The notes under the pieces are model-generated. The model was not told the origin of the DNA. It searched no databases and worked only from the letters and a program-made list of their open reading frames with translations. Below, one piece after another: positions 7,518 to 13,877 of a DNA stretch of 19,697 bases. Origin of the DNA: Candidatus Poseidoniaceae archaeon (GTDB lineage Archaea > Thermoplasmatota > Poseidoniia > Poseidoniales > Poseidoniaceae); contig JAKMGM010000038.1 in NCBI GenBank assembly GCA_022424925.1, positions 1-19,697 on the forward strand, read 5' to 3'. The position numbers were made by a program, and so were the translations under genes. Numbering within the stretch: the first letter of the stretch is position 1; every line of letters begins with the position of its first letter.

Positions 7518-7519
7518 AC

Positions 7520-8263
7520 TCATTTCTTAGTAATGGCAACCAAGGTGCCGCCAAATAACGGCATGAATGCAATATGGTGTGTCTCATTTGCGGATTGTAC
7601 GAAATGAATCCATTCATTGAATCCTGTCACCAGTTTCATACCTTCAGTGTCTGCCTCCTCGACGTTTCCAAGTGGCATGTCCGGTTCGACAGTGAACAGA
7701 ACACCACCCGGTGCTAAAAACGGCAACAATGCTTCTGTATGCCGTGCACGGTGCTCAGATTTACCATCAACGATAATGGCATCATGGCCACGTTCAAGCG
7801 GAGGGTTGCCAACTTCGATTCCGGTCGAGGATGCAGCATGCCACGCATTTGTTTCTCCGATGAGTACATCCAGATTTCCAACCACGATTGATGTGTAGGA
7901 TTCTGCATCATGTCGCAGCATGAGTCGGCGTAGAATGACGGCGAATTTCGCCCCGTCTTCGACCATTTGATACCGCTGTGGCGTACGCTCATCACGAGAA
8001 AATAAATCATAAATCCATGCACTCCGGTGGCCAATTCCTGCACCAACTTCTAACACAGAGGTGGGTTGAAGACGTCCGAGCGAATCTCGCAAGCGTCGAA
8101 GAAGAGAGATTGACCATGTGGTGAGACCCATGTGTTGCAACTGGACACCAATGTTCGTAGCAATCTCTGGCTCGTCTCGTGGCTGTGCGGCATCAGGTGA
8201 GAGTAAATGTGCCAACACACCGTCTTTTCCGATTTCGGTCACGTCTTCAACCTCATCGGTCAT
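7520..8263 (-). CDS. Class I SAM-dependent methyltransferase, substrate unknown
   Basis: 247 residues. The Rossmann-type methyltransferase core is visible. Motif I is VLEVGAGIGHRSAWIYDL (about 70-87), which binds the amino-acid part of SAM. A region of about 97-116 follows (MVEDGAKFAVILRRLM). Then come the acidic strand HDAIIVDGK and the motif LAPGGVLFTVEPDMP. The N-terminal 60 residues are helical with an acidic start. The order resembles O-methyltransferases of the catechol O-methyltransferase type, but no substrate-specific residues can be named. It faces the protease gene tail to tail with two bases between the stops. Its own promoter must lie in the short divergent spacer 8264-8358, where I see no strong TATA box. 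Confidence 0.85.
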   Translation of the reverse strand: MTDEVEDVTEIGKDGVLAHLLSPDAAQPRDEPEIATNIGVQLQHMGLTTWSISLLRRLRDSLGRLQPTSVLEVGAGIGHRSAWIYDLFSRDERTPQRYQMVEDGAKFAVILRRLMLRHDAESYTSIVVGNLDVLIGETNAWHAASSTGIEVGNPPLERGHDAIIVDGKSEHRARHTEALLPFLAPGGVLFTVEPDMPLGNVEEADTEGMKLVTGFNEWIHFVQSANETHHIAFMPLFGGTLVAITKK

Positions 8264-8358
8264 GGGTGCGCCTCTTGCCTAGGAGACTTCAACACTTGGT
8301 TCTATTCACAGCCGATGACTTCAAGCATGAGCGGTATGGCGCATAGACGGGGAAGTCC

Positions 8359-9162
8359 ATGGACGAGGATACAGAACTCGACGATTCTATTGCGTTCGAT
8401 GATGCAGAAGATATCGGTGAAGACGAGGTTCTGCTCGAAAATGCAGTGCTTTGCCCAACCTGCGAGGACCTAACCGGCCACCTCATTTTGAACGAAAAGC
8501 CAAAGGGCAATGGAGCAGATTACCTCCTCAAATGCGAGGAATGCAGCAAGATTCATACCGTACATATTCGACCTCCACCGGTGTTGAAAATACCATTTGT
8601 CTTGACAGAAGGGCCGTCGTCAATGACAAAGCATATCGAAATTGACGCTGACGAAATACTTGAACTCGAAGATGTGTTTCAAGACGACGACAAACTCTGG
8701 TCAATCAATCAAATTGAGCGTAAGGATGGCCGATTGCTCAAGTACTGCGAGGCCAGTAAAATTGCACGAGCCACAGCACTCCGCTGCGACATGGTTCGTG
8801 TTAAACTCACAATGACGCGTGGCGAAGATTCTTCGGCAGATGTGTTGATTGTTCCGGCTGAAACCAAATACACTGCAGGACATCTCATTGACCTGGACGA
8901 TGAAACTTGGCGAATTCGAGCGATACATACCGGTCGAGGTCGTACACTACGAGGCACGGTCGATGCACCTGACATCAAACGAATGTATCTTCATGAGCCT
9001 CCGAATCCCGAATACTTCGCACCGCGTACACCTCGTGAACGACGCCAAGCGTGGAAGGAAGGGAAACTCGGATTCAATCCCAACCCCATCCTACCCAAAG
9101 AAATTGTCAAAAAAGGGGTCACGCCGAGTAACAAGCGCAAGAAGAAAAGACCTCGAAATTGA
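8359..9162 (+). CDS. HVO_0476-like archaeal zinc-finger protein
   Basis: 267 residues. A very acidic N-terminus (about 1-28) precedes a zinc ribbon formed by CPTC (about 32-35) and CEEC (about 59-62, LLKCEECSKIHTVHI). Two beta-rich stretches follow, each with a pattern of ILELEDVFQDDDKLWSINQIE or LIDLDDETWRIRAIHTG type, suggesting a duplicated small barrel. The C-terminus turns strongly basic (PSNKRKKKRPRN), which would suit binding to nucleic acid. The order, one zinc ribbon followed by a regulator-like beta domain, matches the archaeal family named after Haloferax HVO_0476, whose role is not established. The family assignment comes from memory of its layout. The gene is monocistronic; its stop touches the stop of the convergent proline dehydrogenase. 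Confidence 0.8.
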   Translation: MDEDTELDDSIAFDDAEDIGEDEVLLENAVLCPTCEDLTGHLILNEKPKGNGADYLLKCEECSKIHTVHIRPPPVLKIPFVLTEGPSSMTKHIEIDADEILELEDVFQDDDKLWSINQIERKDGRLLKYCEASKIARATALRCDMVRVKLTMTRGEDSSADVLIVPAETKYTAGHLIDLDDETWRIRAIHTGRGRTLRGTVDAPDIKRMYLHEPPNPEYFAPRTPRERRQAWKEGKLGFNPNPILPKEIVKKGVTPSNKRKKKRPRN

Positions 9163-10140
9163 TTACGGTCGGTTCGTCCACGGCAGAAGGAAAGCCTTTG
9201 CATACTGCGTCCCCAGTGTCGGATTTTCTTGGAGACGTCGTATGCTGTATTCATACCACTTTTCTCCATAAGGGATGTACACACGTGTACGATGCCCATC
9301 CTTCGCCAGTTTCCGGCGGAGTGGACCACGGACACCGAGCAACATTTGGAACTCGTACCCGGGTCCTTTGGCATCGCGCTTCGGCCCGGCATTCCTACGA
9401 GGATCAGCAATGTTAGGCCCCATACCGTGTGCTGCAAGAGCTGCTTTTGCATGCTCAATAACCGGAATATCGTGGCTTGCGATGGAACAATATGCTCCTG
9501 CAGCAAGCATCCTGTCGATGGACGCATTGGTTGCATCCACAATATCCTGATATGAGGTATAGGCGATTTCGGATGGTTCAAGGTATATCCCTTTGCAAAT
9601 TCGATAGTCGGCATCCGGCCCTAATGCTGTTTCCAAGGCGTTGATATCGTCGAGTGTTCGAAAGAGACGACCCTGAAGAACTGTTCCGACATTCGTGAGA
9701 CCAATTTTATGCAAGTCAAGAACGGTTTGAATGGTCGAGGAAGTAACGCGGTGGTCTTCCATATCAAGACGGACAAACATGTTGTGTTCGTTTGCCGTTC
9801 GAACAAGTTTGGTGATGTTTTCCATGCCCTTTTTTTCATCGATAAGAAGACCGAACGCCGTCGGTTTAATCGACAGATTGCAGTCTAACTTGTGTTCCGA
9901 AATGGCGGAAAGAGCATTCATGTATTCTTCGAGGAAAAAATCCGCTTCTTCAAGGGTTGAAATCTCTTCACCGAGCACATCGACTGTGAAACATGCACCC
10001 TCTTTCGACAGCCGTTGCATTATTCGCACTGCATCATCAAGGTGAGGTCCTGCTACATAACGGCGAGAAACCCAGCCGACAAACCAACGCGGCATGCGGA
10101 TGGTCATCGCCACGATTGATTTTGAAATCCACCCGACCAC
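9163..10140 (-). CDS. Proline dehydrogenase (FAD-dependent, monofunctional)
   Basis: Oxidises L-proline to pyrroline-5-carboxylate and passes electrons to FAD and then to quinone at the membrane, the first step of proline catabolism. 325 residues, near the usual size of single-domain PRODH. Family motifs in order: LSIKPTAFG (about 89-97), VRLDMEDHRVTSSTI (about 123-137), VGTVLQGRLFRT (about 151-162), RICKGIYLEP (about 180-189), SIASHD (about 219-224), YEFQMLLGVR (about 262-271), and RVYIPYGEKWYEYSIRRLQENP (about 286-307) with the substrate-binding arginine pair. Starts with GTG at 10140 after AAGGTGG; an ATG at residue 12 is an alternative. An extra basic stretch, about 240-261, sits between SHD and YEFQML. 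No pyrroline-5-carboxylate dehydrogenase gene is nearby. It follows dtdA by 61 bases and may be cotranscribed. Confidence 0.95.
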   Translation of the reverse strand: MVGWISKSIVAMTIRMPRWFVGWVSRRYVAGPHLDDAVRIMQRLSKEGACFTVDVLGEEISTLEEADFFLEEYMNALSAISEHKLDCNLSIKPTAFGLLIDEKKGMENITKLVRTANEHNMFVRLDMEDHRVTSSTIQTVLDLHKIGLTNVGTVLQGRLFRTLDDINALETALGPDADYRICKGIYLEPSEIAYTSYQDIVDATNASIDRMLAAGAYCSIASHDIPVIEHAKAALAAHGMGPNIADPRRNAGPKRDAKGPGYEFQMLLGVRGPLRRKLAKDGHRTRVYIPYGEKWYEYSIRRLQENPTLGTQYAKAFLLPWTNRP

Positions 10141-10201
10141 AGTACCACCTTGTCTATTGTTAGTGAAGGAGACTCTTGAGGCTTACCACTCTTGGGGCTG
10201 A

Positions 10202-11209
10202 TTAATCTGCATCAACCAGAGTTCGAATGCGTTTCGAAGTGAGGAGTGGAGCACCAAGCGATTCTAAATGTGAACGAATGGCTTGCCGTTGCCAGCCCTT
10301 GAACGCCTTTTTATCCATCGAAAATACGATGTGGCCGTTGGGATACGCTGCCCGGGTCGAACGGAAAGCAGCGTCAATGGATTGCATCCAGTTTCCACCC
10401 GGCAAATCACCCTCCTGCAATGCTGGAGTAAACGGCAAAGCGTATGTTGCAAGCATGTGTCCGAGATGCACGCCGTCCAACTGTGAGAGCGTATTTGCAC
10501 GGGGGGCGTAGTGACCTCCTCCGAGTGTGATCAGCACCAAGTCACCGTCGTTTTCAACCGGGTCCCATCGTCCAAACCCATCGCTGCCATCGAGCCCTAA
10601 TCCACGGTACATAATCTCAGCCAGGCAAGAAGCAGCCCCCATGTGACCCCATGTTGCCTGTGTCGAGCCCACCTCAATGAACAAGGCAGGAACTTCAACC
10701 CAAGGCCCGTGATGGGTGACTTCCAACGAAGTATCGAATTCAACATCAAATTCCGTTGTTGATGAGACTCGAAGGAGTTCTTTCCACCAGGCAGCAAGTC
10801 GTGTTGATGGAGGAGGACAATCTCCTGCTTTGCCACCGAATGGTGGTTGCTCATTCGAATCGAGTTGCATAACGCCAATCGGATGAAGTGTGAGTGAGGG
10901 ACGACCGCTGGCTGCTGAATGTCGAGATGGGAAGATGACTTCGCTTGGCTGCTCTCCAGTGGCCTGCTTCCATCTCTTGGCAAGAAAATCTTCTCTCAAA
11001 ATACTGCCCGGAAGAATCCATATTCGACAATGAAGATTACGAAATGCAGGATGCCCCTCTATATCCGGAAGTTGTTCCCAGTCGCCGTATGCCATCAATG
11101 CATCAGCTTGGTTCGTCGACGCAATATCTGTCGCACTTACCGCAATCAAGACAATGCCTTGAGTGTCCATGCCTATACCAAACGGTCGCACCATTTCAAC
11201 CCCGCTCAT
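10202..11209 (-). CDS. dtdA: D-aminoacyl-tRNA deacylase, archaeal/plant GEK1 (DTD2) type
   Basis: Hydrolyses D-amino acids wrongly attached to tRNA, a chirality checkpoint of translation. 335 residues. Diagnostic motifs: LHPIGV (about 108-113), PPFGGKAGDCPPPSTRLA (about 122-139), EVTHHGPWVEVPALFIEVGST (about 163-183) and LGGGHYAPR (about 229-237). These are features of the archaeal and plant enzyme, not of bacterial Dtd. The start is uncertain. The ATG at 11209 has no clear ribosome binding site, while the internal ATG at 11170 (MDTQGIVLIAVS) better fits the family, which begins close to the first beta strand. The gene diverges from the unknown gene at 11246. The shorter start would leave 75 bases for two promoters. 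Confidence 0.93.
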   Translation of the reverse strand: MSGVEMVRPFGIGMDTQGIVLIAVSATDIASTNQADALMAYGDWEQLPDIEGHPAFRNLHCRIWILPGSILREDFLAKRWKQATGEQPSEVIFPSRHSAASGRPSLTLHPIGVMQLDSNEQPPFGGKAGDCPPPSTRLAAWWKELLRVSSTTEFDVEFDTSLEVTHHGPWVEVPALFIEVGSTQATWGHMGAASCLAEIMYRGLGLDGSDGFGRWDPVENDGDLVLITLGGGHYAPRANTLSQLDGVHLGHMLATYALPFTPALQEGDLPGGNWMQSIDAAFRSTRAAYPNGHIVFSMDKKAFKGWQRQAIRSHLESLGAPLLTSKRIRTLVDAD

Positions 11210-11245
11210 ACGAGTATTGACAAAGTGGTAAGAGAACCCAGTGCC

Positions 11246-12175
11246 ATGACCGGTAGCGAGGTGAAGCCATTACCGTTCCATCCAAACATGGTTCTGCACT
11301 GGGAAAAGGGATTCATTGCTTTAGGCATTGATGGTGAATTCTTAGAGCTCGATCTCGACCTCAAGCCAATCGGTGAGCCGAAGCGACCATTTCCCAGTTC
11401 AATCAAAGATGCCGTCCTCGTCAAGGACACGTTGATTGCTACGTGGATTGAACATGAGTTAATGGTAGCACGCATGGCTGCATTTGAAGTTGGGAACGGA
11501 TTTATCGACGGTCCGGAGAAGGGTGACTTGCGCACTCGCACCTCGATTGCCGCTGCTTTACACCCAGCAGGAACCGTATGGTCGCACGTTCTCGATGCTG
11601 AACCTCTCGCCCTGGGTGGCAGCGATGAACAATTTGCTTTCATGCTGTGGAAAAAGGGAATGTACATGATGGGCATGGATGCCGAAGAACACTGGAGAAA
11701 ACCAGAACCCCAGTGGAAGGAACTCGAGAGACTGCCCTATGCAGAAGTCACCATCGAACTCACCTTCGATCAAAACCGGCTCTATGTTTGGTCCAGAGGA
11801 GCGGGCTTCATTGCTTACGATTCGGAAACGGGTCAACAAGTCGATTCGGGAACCGTTCCAGTCGACGGTATTCTTACATCCGTCTACTCAACAGACAACC
11901 AGCATTTGCTCTGCTTTGAAGATGGAAAAGTAGTTTGGTATGCAAACGGCGAGGTCAGGAAACAGGAACAGCTCAATGGTGCAATTCAGCATGCCCTTTG
12001 GAATCATGAACATCAGCACTGGCATATTGCTGGCTGGCGAGAAGAATGTGTCGTTTCACTCGAAGCGACGAAGCGGAGCAAACTCAATGAGATTCCAGTA
12101 CAAATCATGAACCACAAGAAAGCAGTGTATGTGGTTCTAAACAACGGTTGTTTCATTCACTCATCGCTCACATAA
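11246..12175 (+). CDS. Beta-rich (propeller-like) protein of unknown function
   Basis: 309 residues from the ATG at 11246. The frame is open further upstream, to 10919, but that part overlaps dtdA antisense and looks non-coding, so the ATG just after the divergent spacer is preferred. The protein is a run of short beta strands with recurring blade-like patterns: FIALGIDGEFLELDLDL, DTLIATWIEHELMVARMA, FAFMLWKKGMYMMGM, NRLYVWSRGAGFIAYDSETGQQV, HLLCFEDGKVVWYANGEV, WHIAGWREECVVSLEATK, AVYVVLNNGCFIHSSLT. This suggests a six- or seven-bladed beta-propeller of WD40/PQQ style. No signal peptide or membrane helix, so it is probably cytosolic. The family is not recognised. It converges with the ribosomal operon, with about 150 bases between. 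Confidence 0.85.
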   Translation: MTGSEVKPLPFHPNMVLHWEKGFIALGIDGEFLELDLDLKPIGEPKRPFPSSIKDAVLVKDTLIATWIEHELMVARMAAFEVGNGFIDGPEKGDLRTRTSIAAALHPAGTVWSHVLDAEPLALGGSDEQFAFMLWKKGMYMMGMDAEEHWRKPEPQWKELERLPYAEVTIELTFDQNRLYVWSRGAGFIAYDSETGQQVDSGTVPVDGILTSVYSTDNQHLLCFEDGKVVWYANGEVRKQEQLNGAIQHALWNHEHQHWHIAGWREECVVSLEATKRSKLNEIPVQIMNHKKAVYVVLNNGCFIHSSLT

Positions 12176-12326
12176 CTGGTGCTGTGTGCTCAACTGAAGT
12201 CGATGGTGTTGACAATCGCCAACCAAGCATTCGTAGAACAGGTACGGGATGAATCACCCGATAGTACTCGAGAGTCGTGCAGGATTCTTTGCACACACCT
12301 GTGCCAGTATCATACCGGTTGAATTC

Positions 12327-12500
12327 TCAAGCGTTCGTCACTGTGTAGCCACAACGGCCGCATGATTTGCGGTCGGCATGAACTGCCAAGAAAACGCCTG
12401 GCCCACACTGCGGGCAGAACTCAGCCTTGCGGGTTAGAGTCCCATCTTCACTAACGGAATACTTTGACCATTTTGCTCCAGCCTTTGGTCCGTCTCCCAT
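12327..12500 (-). CDS. rps27ae: Ribosomal protein eS31 (S27Ae)
   Basis: 57 residues, a small zinc-binding protein of the small ribosomal subunit. The ribbon C29-x2-C32 and C47-x2-C50 (EFCPQCGPGVFLAVHADRKS, then CGRCGY) is the family signature. The N-terminus is basic and aromatic (AGAKWSKYSV). The ATG shares its first base with the last base of the rps24e stop (TGATG), and a strong GGAGGTGA lies just upstream inside the end of rps24e. This points to coupled translation. Last gene of the rpo7 operon. Confidence 0.95.
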   Translation of the reverse strand: MGDGPKAGAKWSKYSVSEDGTLTRKAEFCPQCGPGVFLAVHADRKSCGRCGYTVTNA

Positions 12501-12823
12501 CACTGGTCACCTCCGTCTTCGGTGGATGATTCATCGGCATTGCCTGAGCGGAACTGCTCGTGGCGCGCATGAATGTATTGCGGTTCAACGGTCATCGAGG
12601 CCGCGTCACCATAGATGAAGGCCATTCCAGTTGTGAGAGGCTGACCGAAACGCGTATTGCATTCCTTAACGACGATGTAATCTGGATTTGAGCCAGGTTC
12701 GAGTGTTTTGACGAGGTCCATGACTGCCTTACGAGACGGTGTGGATTGACCTATGTGCTGCCATCGGAAGTTAATTTCAACTCTGTTGAGTAACTTGTTT
12801 TCTTTTCGTGATACGATTTCCAT
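12500..12823 (-). CDS. rps24e: Ribosomal protein eS24
   Basis: 107 residues from the ATG at 12823. The sequence MEIVSRKENKLLNRVEINF matches the usual N-terminus of archaeal eS24. The core LVKTLEPGSNPDYIVVKECN, then TRFGQPLTTGMAFIYGD, is diagnostic. A second in-frame ATG at 12832 touches the ribosome binding site AAGGAG and would give three extra residues; the 9-base spacing favours 12823. The last 20 or so residues are an acidic tail (SGNADESSTEDGGDQ) beyond the folded core. The ribosome binding site overlaps the stop of spt4, and the stop overlaps the rps27ae start. Confidence 0.95.
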   Translation of the reverse strand: MEIVSRKENKLLNRVEINFRWQHIGQSTPSRKAVMDLVKTLEPGSNPDYIVVKECNTRFGQPLTTGMAFIYGDAASMTVEPQYIHARHEQFRSGNADESSTEDGGDQ

Positions 12824-12836
12824 ATTTTTCATCTCC

Positions 12837-13040
12837 TTAACGAATGCTTACTTTGAGTGCATATTTGCCTGGCTGTTCGACCTTCAGTCGTTTAGCGATT
12901 TCAGAGCGGGCAGGATTCATGATAATCACATAGCCTTGATGCTCTGACGAGACACGGGCAGAGGGGTGGCGAGGACACATGTCGACGCCGTCATCGAGTA
13001 TGAGGTGACATTCACCGCATGCAAAGGGAACTTTAGCCAT
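12837..13040 (-). CDS. spt4: Transcription elongation factor Spt4 (RpoE2)
   Basis: 67 residues. Spt4 pairs with Spt5 to bind the RNA polymerase clamp and raise processivity. The zinc site is at the N-terminus: C8-x2-C11 and C22 in MCPRHP. The fourth ligand, normally a cysteine (CPxCGS in most archaea), is replaced, with H25 as the likely substitute. The rest, GYVIIMNPARSEIAKRL followed by PGKYALKV, is typical of archaeal Spt4 and covers the Spt5 contact. Starts at 13040 after GAGGTG; 10 bases separate it from the rpo7 stop. Spt5 is not in the window. Confidence 0.94.
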   Translation of the reverse strand: MAKVPFACGECHLILDDGVDMCPRHPSARVSSEHQGYVIIMNPARSEIAKRLKVEQPGKYALKVSIR

Positions 13041-13050
13041 TCATCACACC

Positions 13051-13605
13051 TCACTGGTCGTCGTCATCTCCAAGCCAGTCATGGCATCCAAGCCCTGGTT
13101 GCTTGCTGGTGAGACCAATCTTTGAGCGTCGCGGGTCTGAAGTGTCTGGGGAGAGCGAAACGATACGTGCACGGACTGAGTCGCCAACGCCGATACTACG
13201 GTTCGATTGTCGCCCTTGGATAACTCCTGCACCAACATTTGCTTCAACTTGGTCTTCCATAATTTGTGACTTGTGCAAAAGCGCTTCCATTGGGCCGATT
13301 CGCACGAAGGCACCGAATTCGTTAACCTCTGAAACTGCACCTTCGACGACTTCATAATCATCCATACAGAACAATACTGCATCGAATCGAACCTTTTGGT
13401 AAATTGCGCCGTCACCGTGAATGATTCTGCCTCGTCCGAGAGGTTCATGGTTCGAGGTGACGAGAATGAAACGGTTATCATCATCGAAACGTCCCTCAAA
13501 AGCCGTCATTGAAAGACGGTCGATGTGGTCGTTGAGCGATGCACCCTTGCGCATGTACTCTGCTGGAATGCGAATTGTGTCTTCCTTTGTGACAATTTTG
13601 TACAT
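13051..13605 (-). CDS. rpo7: RNA polymerase subunit Rpo7 (RpoE', Rpb7 homologue)
   Basis: 184 residues from the ATG at 13605. A GTG three codons upstream is part of the GAGGTG ribosome binding site and is unlikely to be the start. Rpo7 with Rpo4 forms the stalk of archaeal RNA polymerase, which helps open promoters and binds the emerging transcript. The N-terminal tip domain (about 1-80) starts MYKIVTKEDTIRIPAEYM and contains GRGRIIHGDGAIYQKVRFDAVLF. The C-terminal S1/OB domain (about 83-172) contains EGAVSEVNEFGAFVRIGPMEALLHKSQI and ends SKIGLTSKQPGLGCHDWL. A short acidic tail (GDDDDQ) follows. First gene of the operon; its likely TATA box is about 125 bases upstream. Confidence 0.96.
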   Translation of the reverse strand: MYKIVTKEDTIRIPAEYMRKGASLNDHIDRLSMTAFEGRFDDDNRFILVTSNHEPLGRGRIIHGDGAIYQKVRFDAVLFCMDDYEVVEGAVSEVNEFGAFVRIGPMEALLHKSQIMEDQVEANVGAGVIQGRQSNRSIGVGDSVRARIVSLSPDTSDPRRSKIGLTSKQPGLGCHDWLGDDDDQ

Positions 13606-13627
13606 CGTGTTCACCTCTGGCCGTTCT

Positions 13628-13711
13628 CTAAGACAAGATGAAGAGGGAGTGGGGTGTTCCCATTCCGTCCTTCACCGGCATAGCCTCGGGAGAGAAGTCG
13701 ACCGTAGTCAT
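13628..13711 (-). CDS. Possible 27-codon leader ORF before rpo7
   Basis: An ATG at 13711 opens 27 codons (MTTVDFSPEAM..., ending HSLFILS) and closes with TAG at 13628, 23 bases before the rpo7 start. The ATG lies 20-27 bases downstream of the TATA box at 13731-13738, exactly where a leaderless archaeal transcript would begin. It could be a leader peptide or only an untranslated leader that happens to be open. No family is recognised and the length alone is not significant. Confidence 0.2.
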   Translation of the reverse strand: MTTVDFSPEAMPVKDGMGTPHSLFILS

Positions 13712-13730
13712 TCTCGCCACTGACGACCCC

Positions 13731-13738
13731 TATTTAAT
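13731..13738 (-). promoter_or_regulatory. TATA box of the rpo7 operon
   Basis: Read on the minus strand the sequence is ATTAAATA, flanked as GG-ATTAAATA-GGGG. It is the strongest AT-rich box in a GC-richer spacer. Transcription would start near 13705-13712, giving rpo7 a leader of about 100 bases. On the plus strand the same bases read TATTTAAT and could also serve the giant gene, though 140 bases before its start. Confidence 0.5.
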
Positions 13739-13877
13739 CCAGTCGCCCAGCAACCCGCAGACTGCGAAAGAAAATCCCGAGCGTCCAAGTGTTTCCGTGG
13801 TTCTTTTTGACGCTCAAAATGCAGTATTCCTACGCATGCCGCCATAACCCATAACAACCCCCCGACACCCCTGCCAT

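Noticed and set aside
8991..9614. 207-residue minus-strand ORF over the end of the zinc-finger gene and proline dehydrogenase
   Set aside because: Overlaps two well-supported genes and has no recognisable motif.
10919..11245. Upstream extension of the propeller-like gene
   Set aside because: It is antisense to conserved dtdA codons, and its translation lacks the beta-rich pattern of the rest. The ATG at 11246 is a natural start.
13044..13499. 151-residue minus-strand ORF overlapping rpo7
   Set aside because: Different frame from Rpo7, which has full family motifs and a ribosome binding site.
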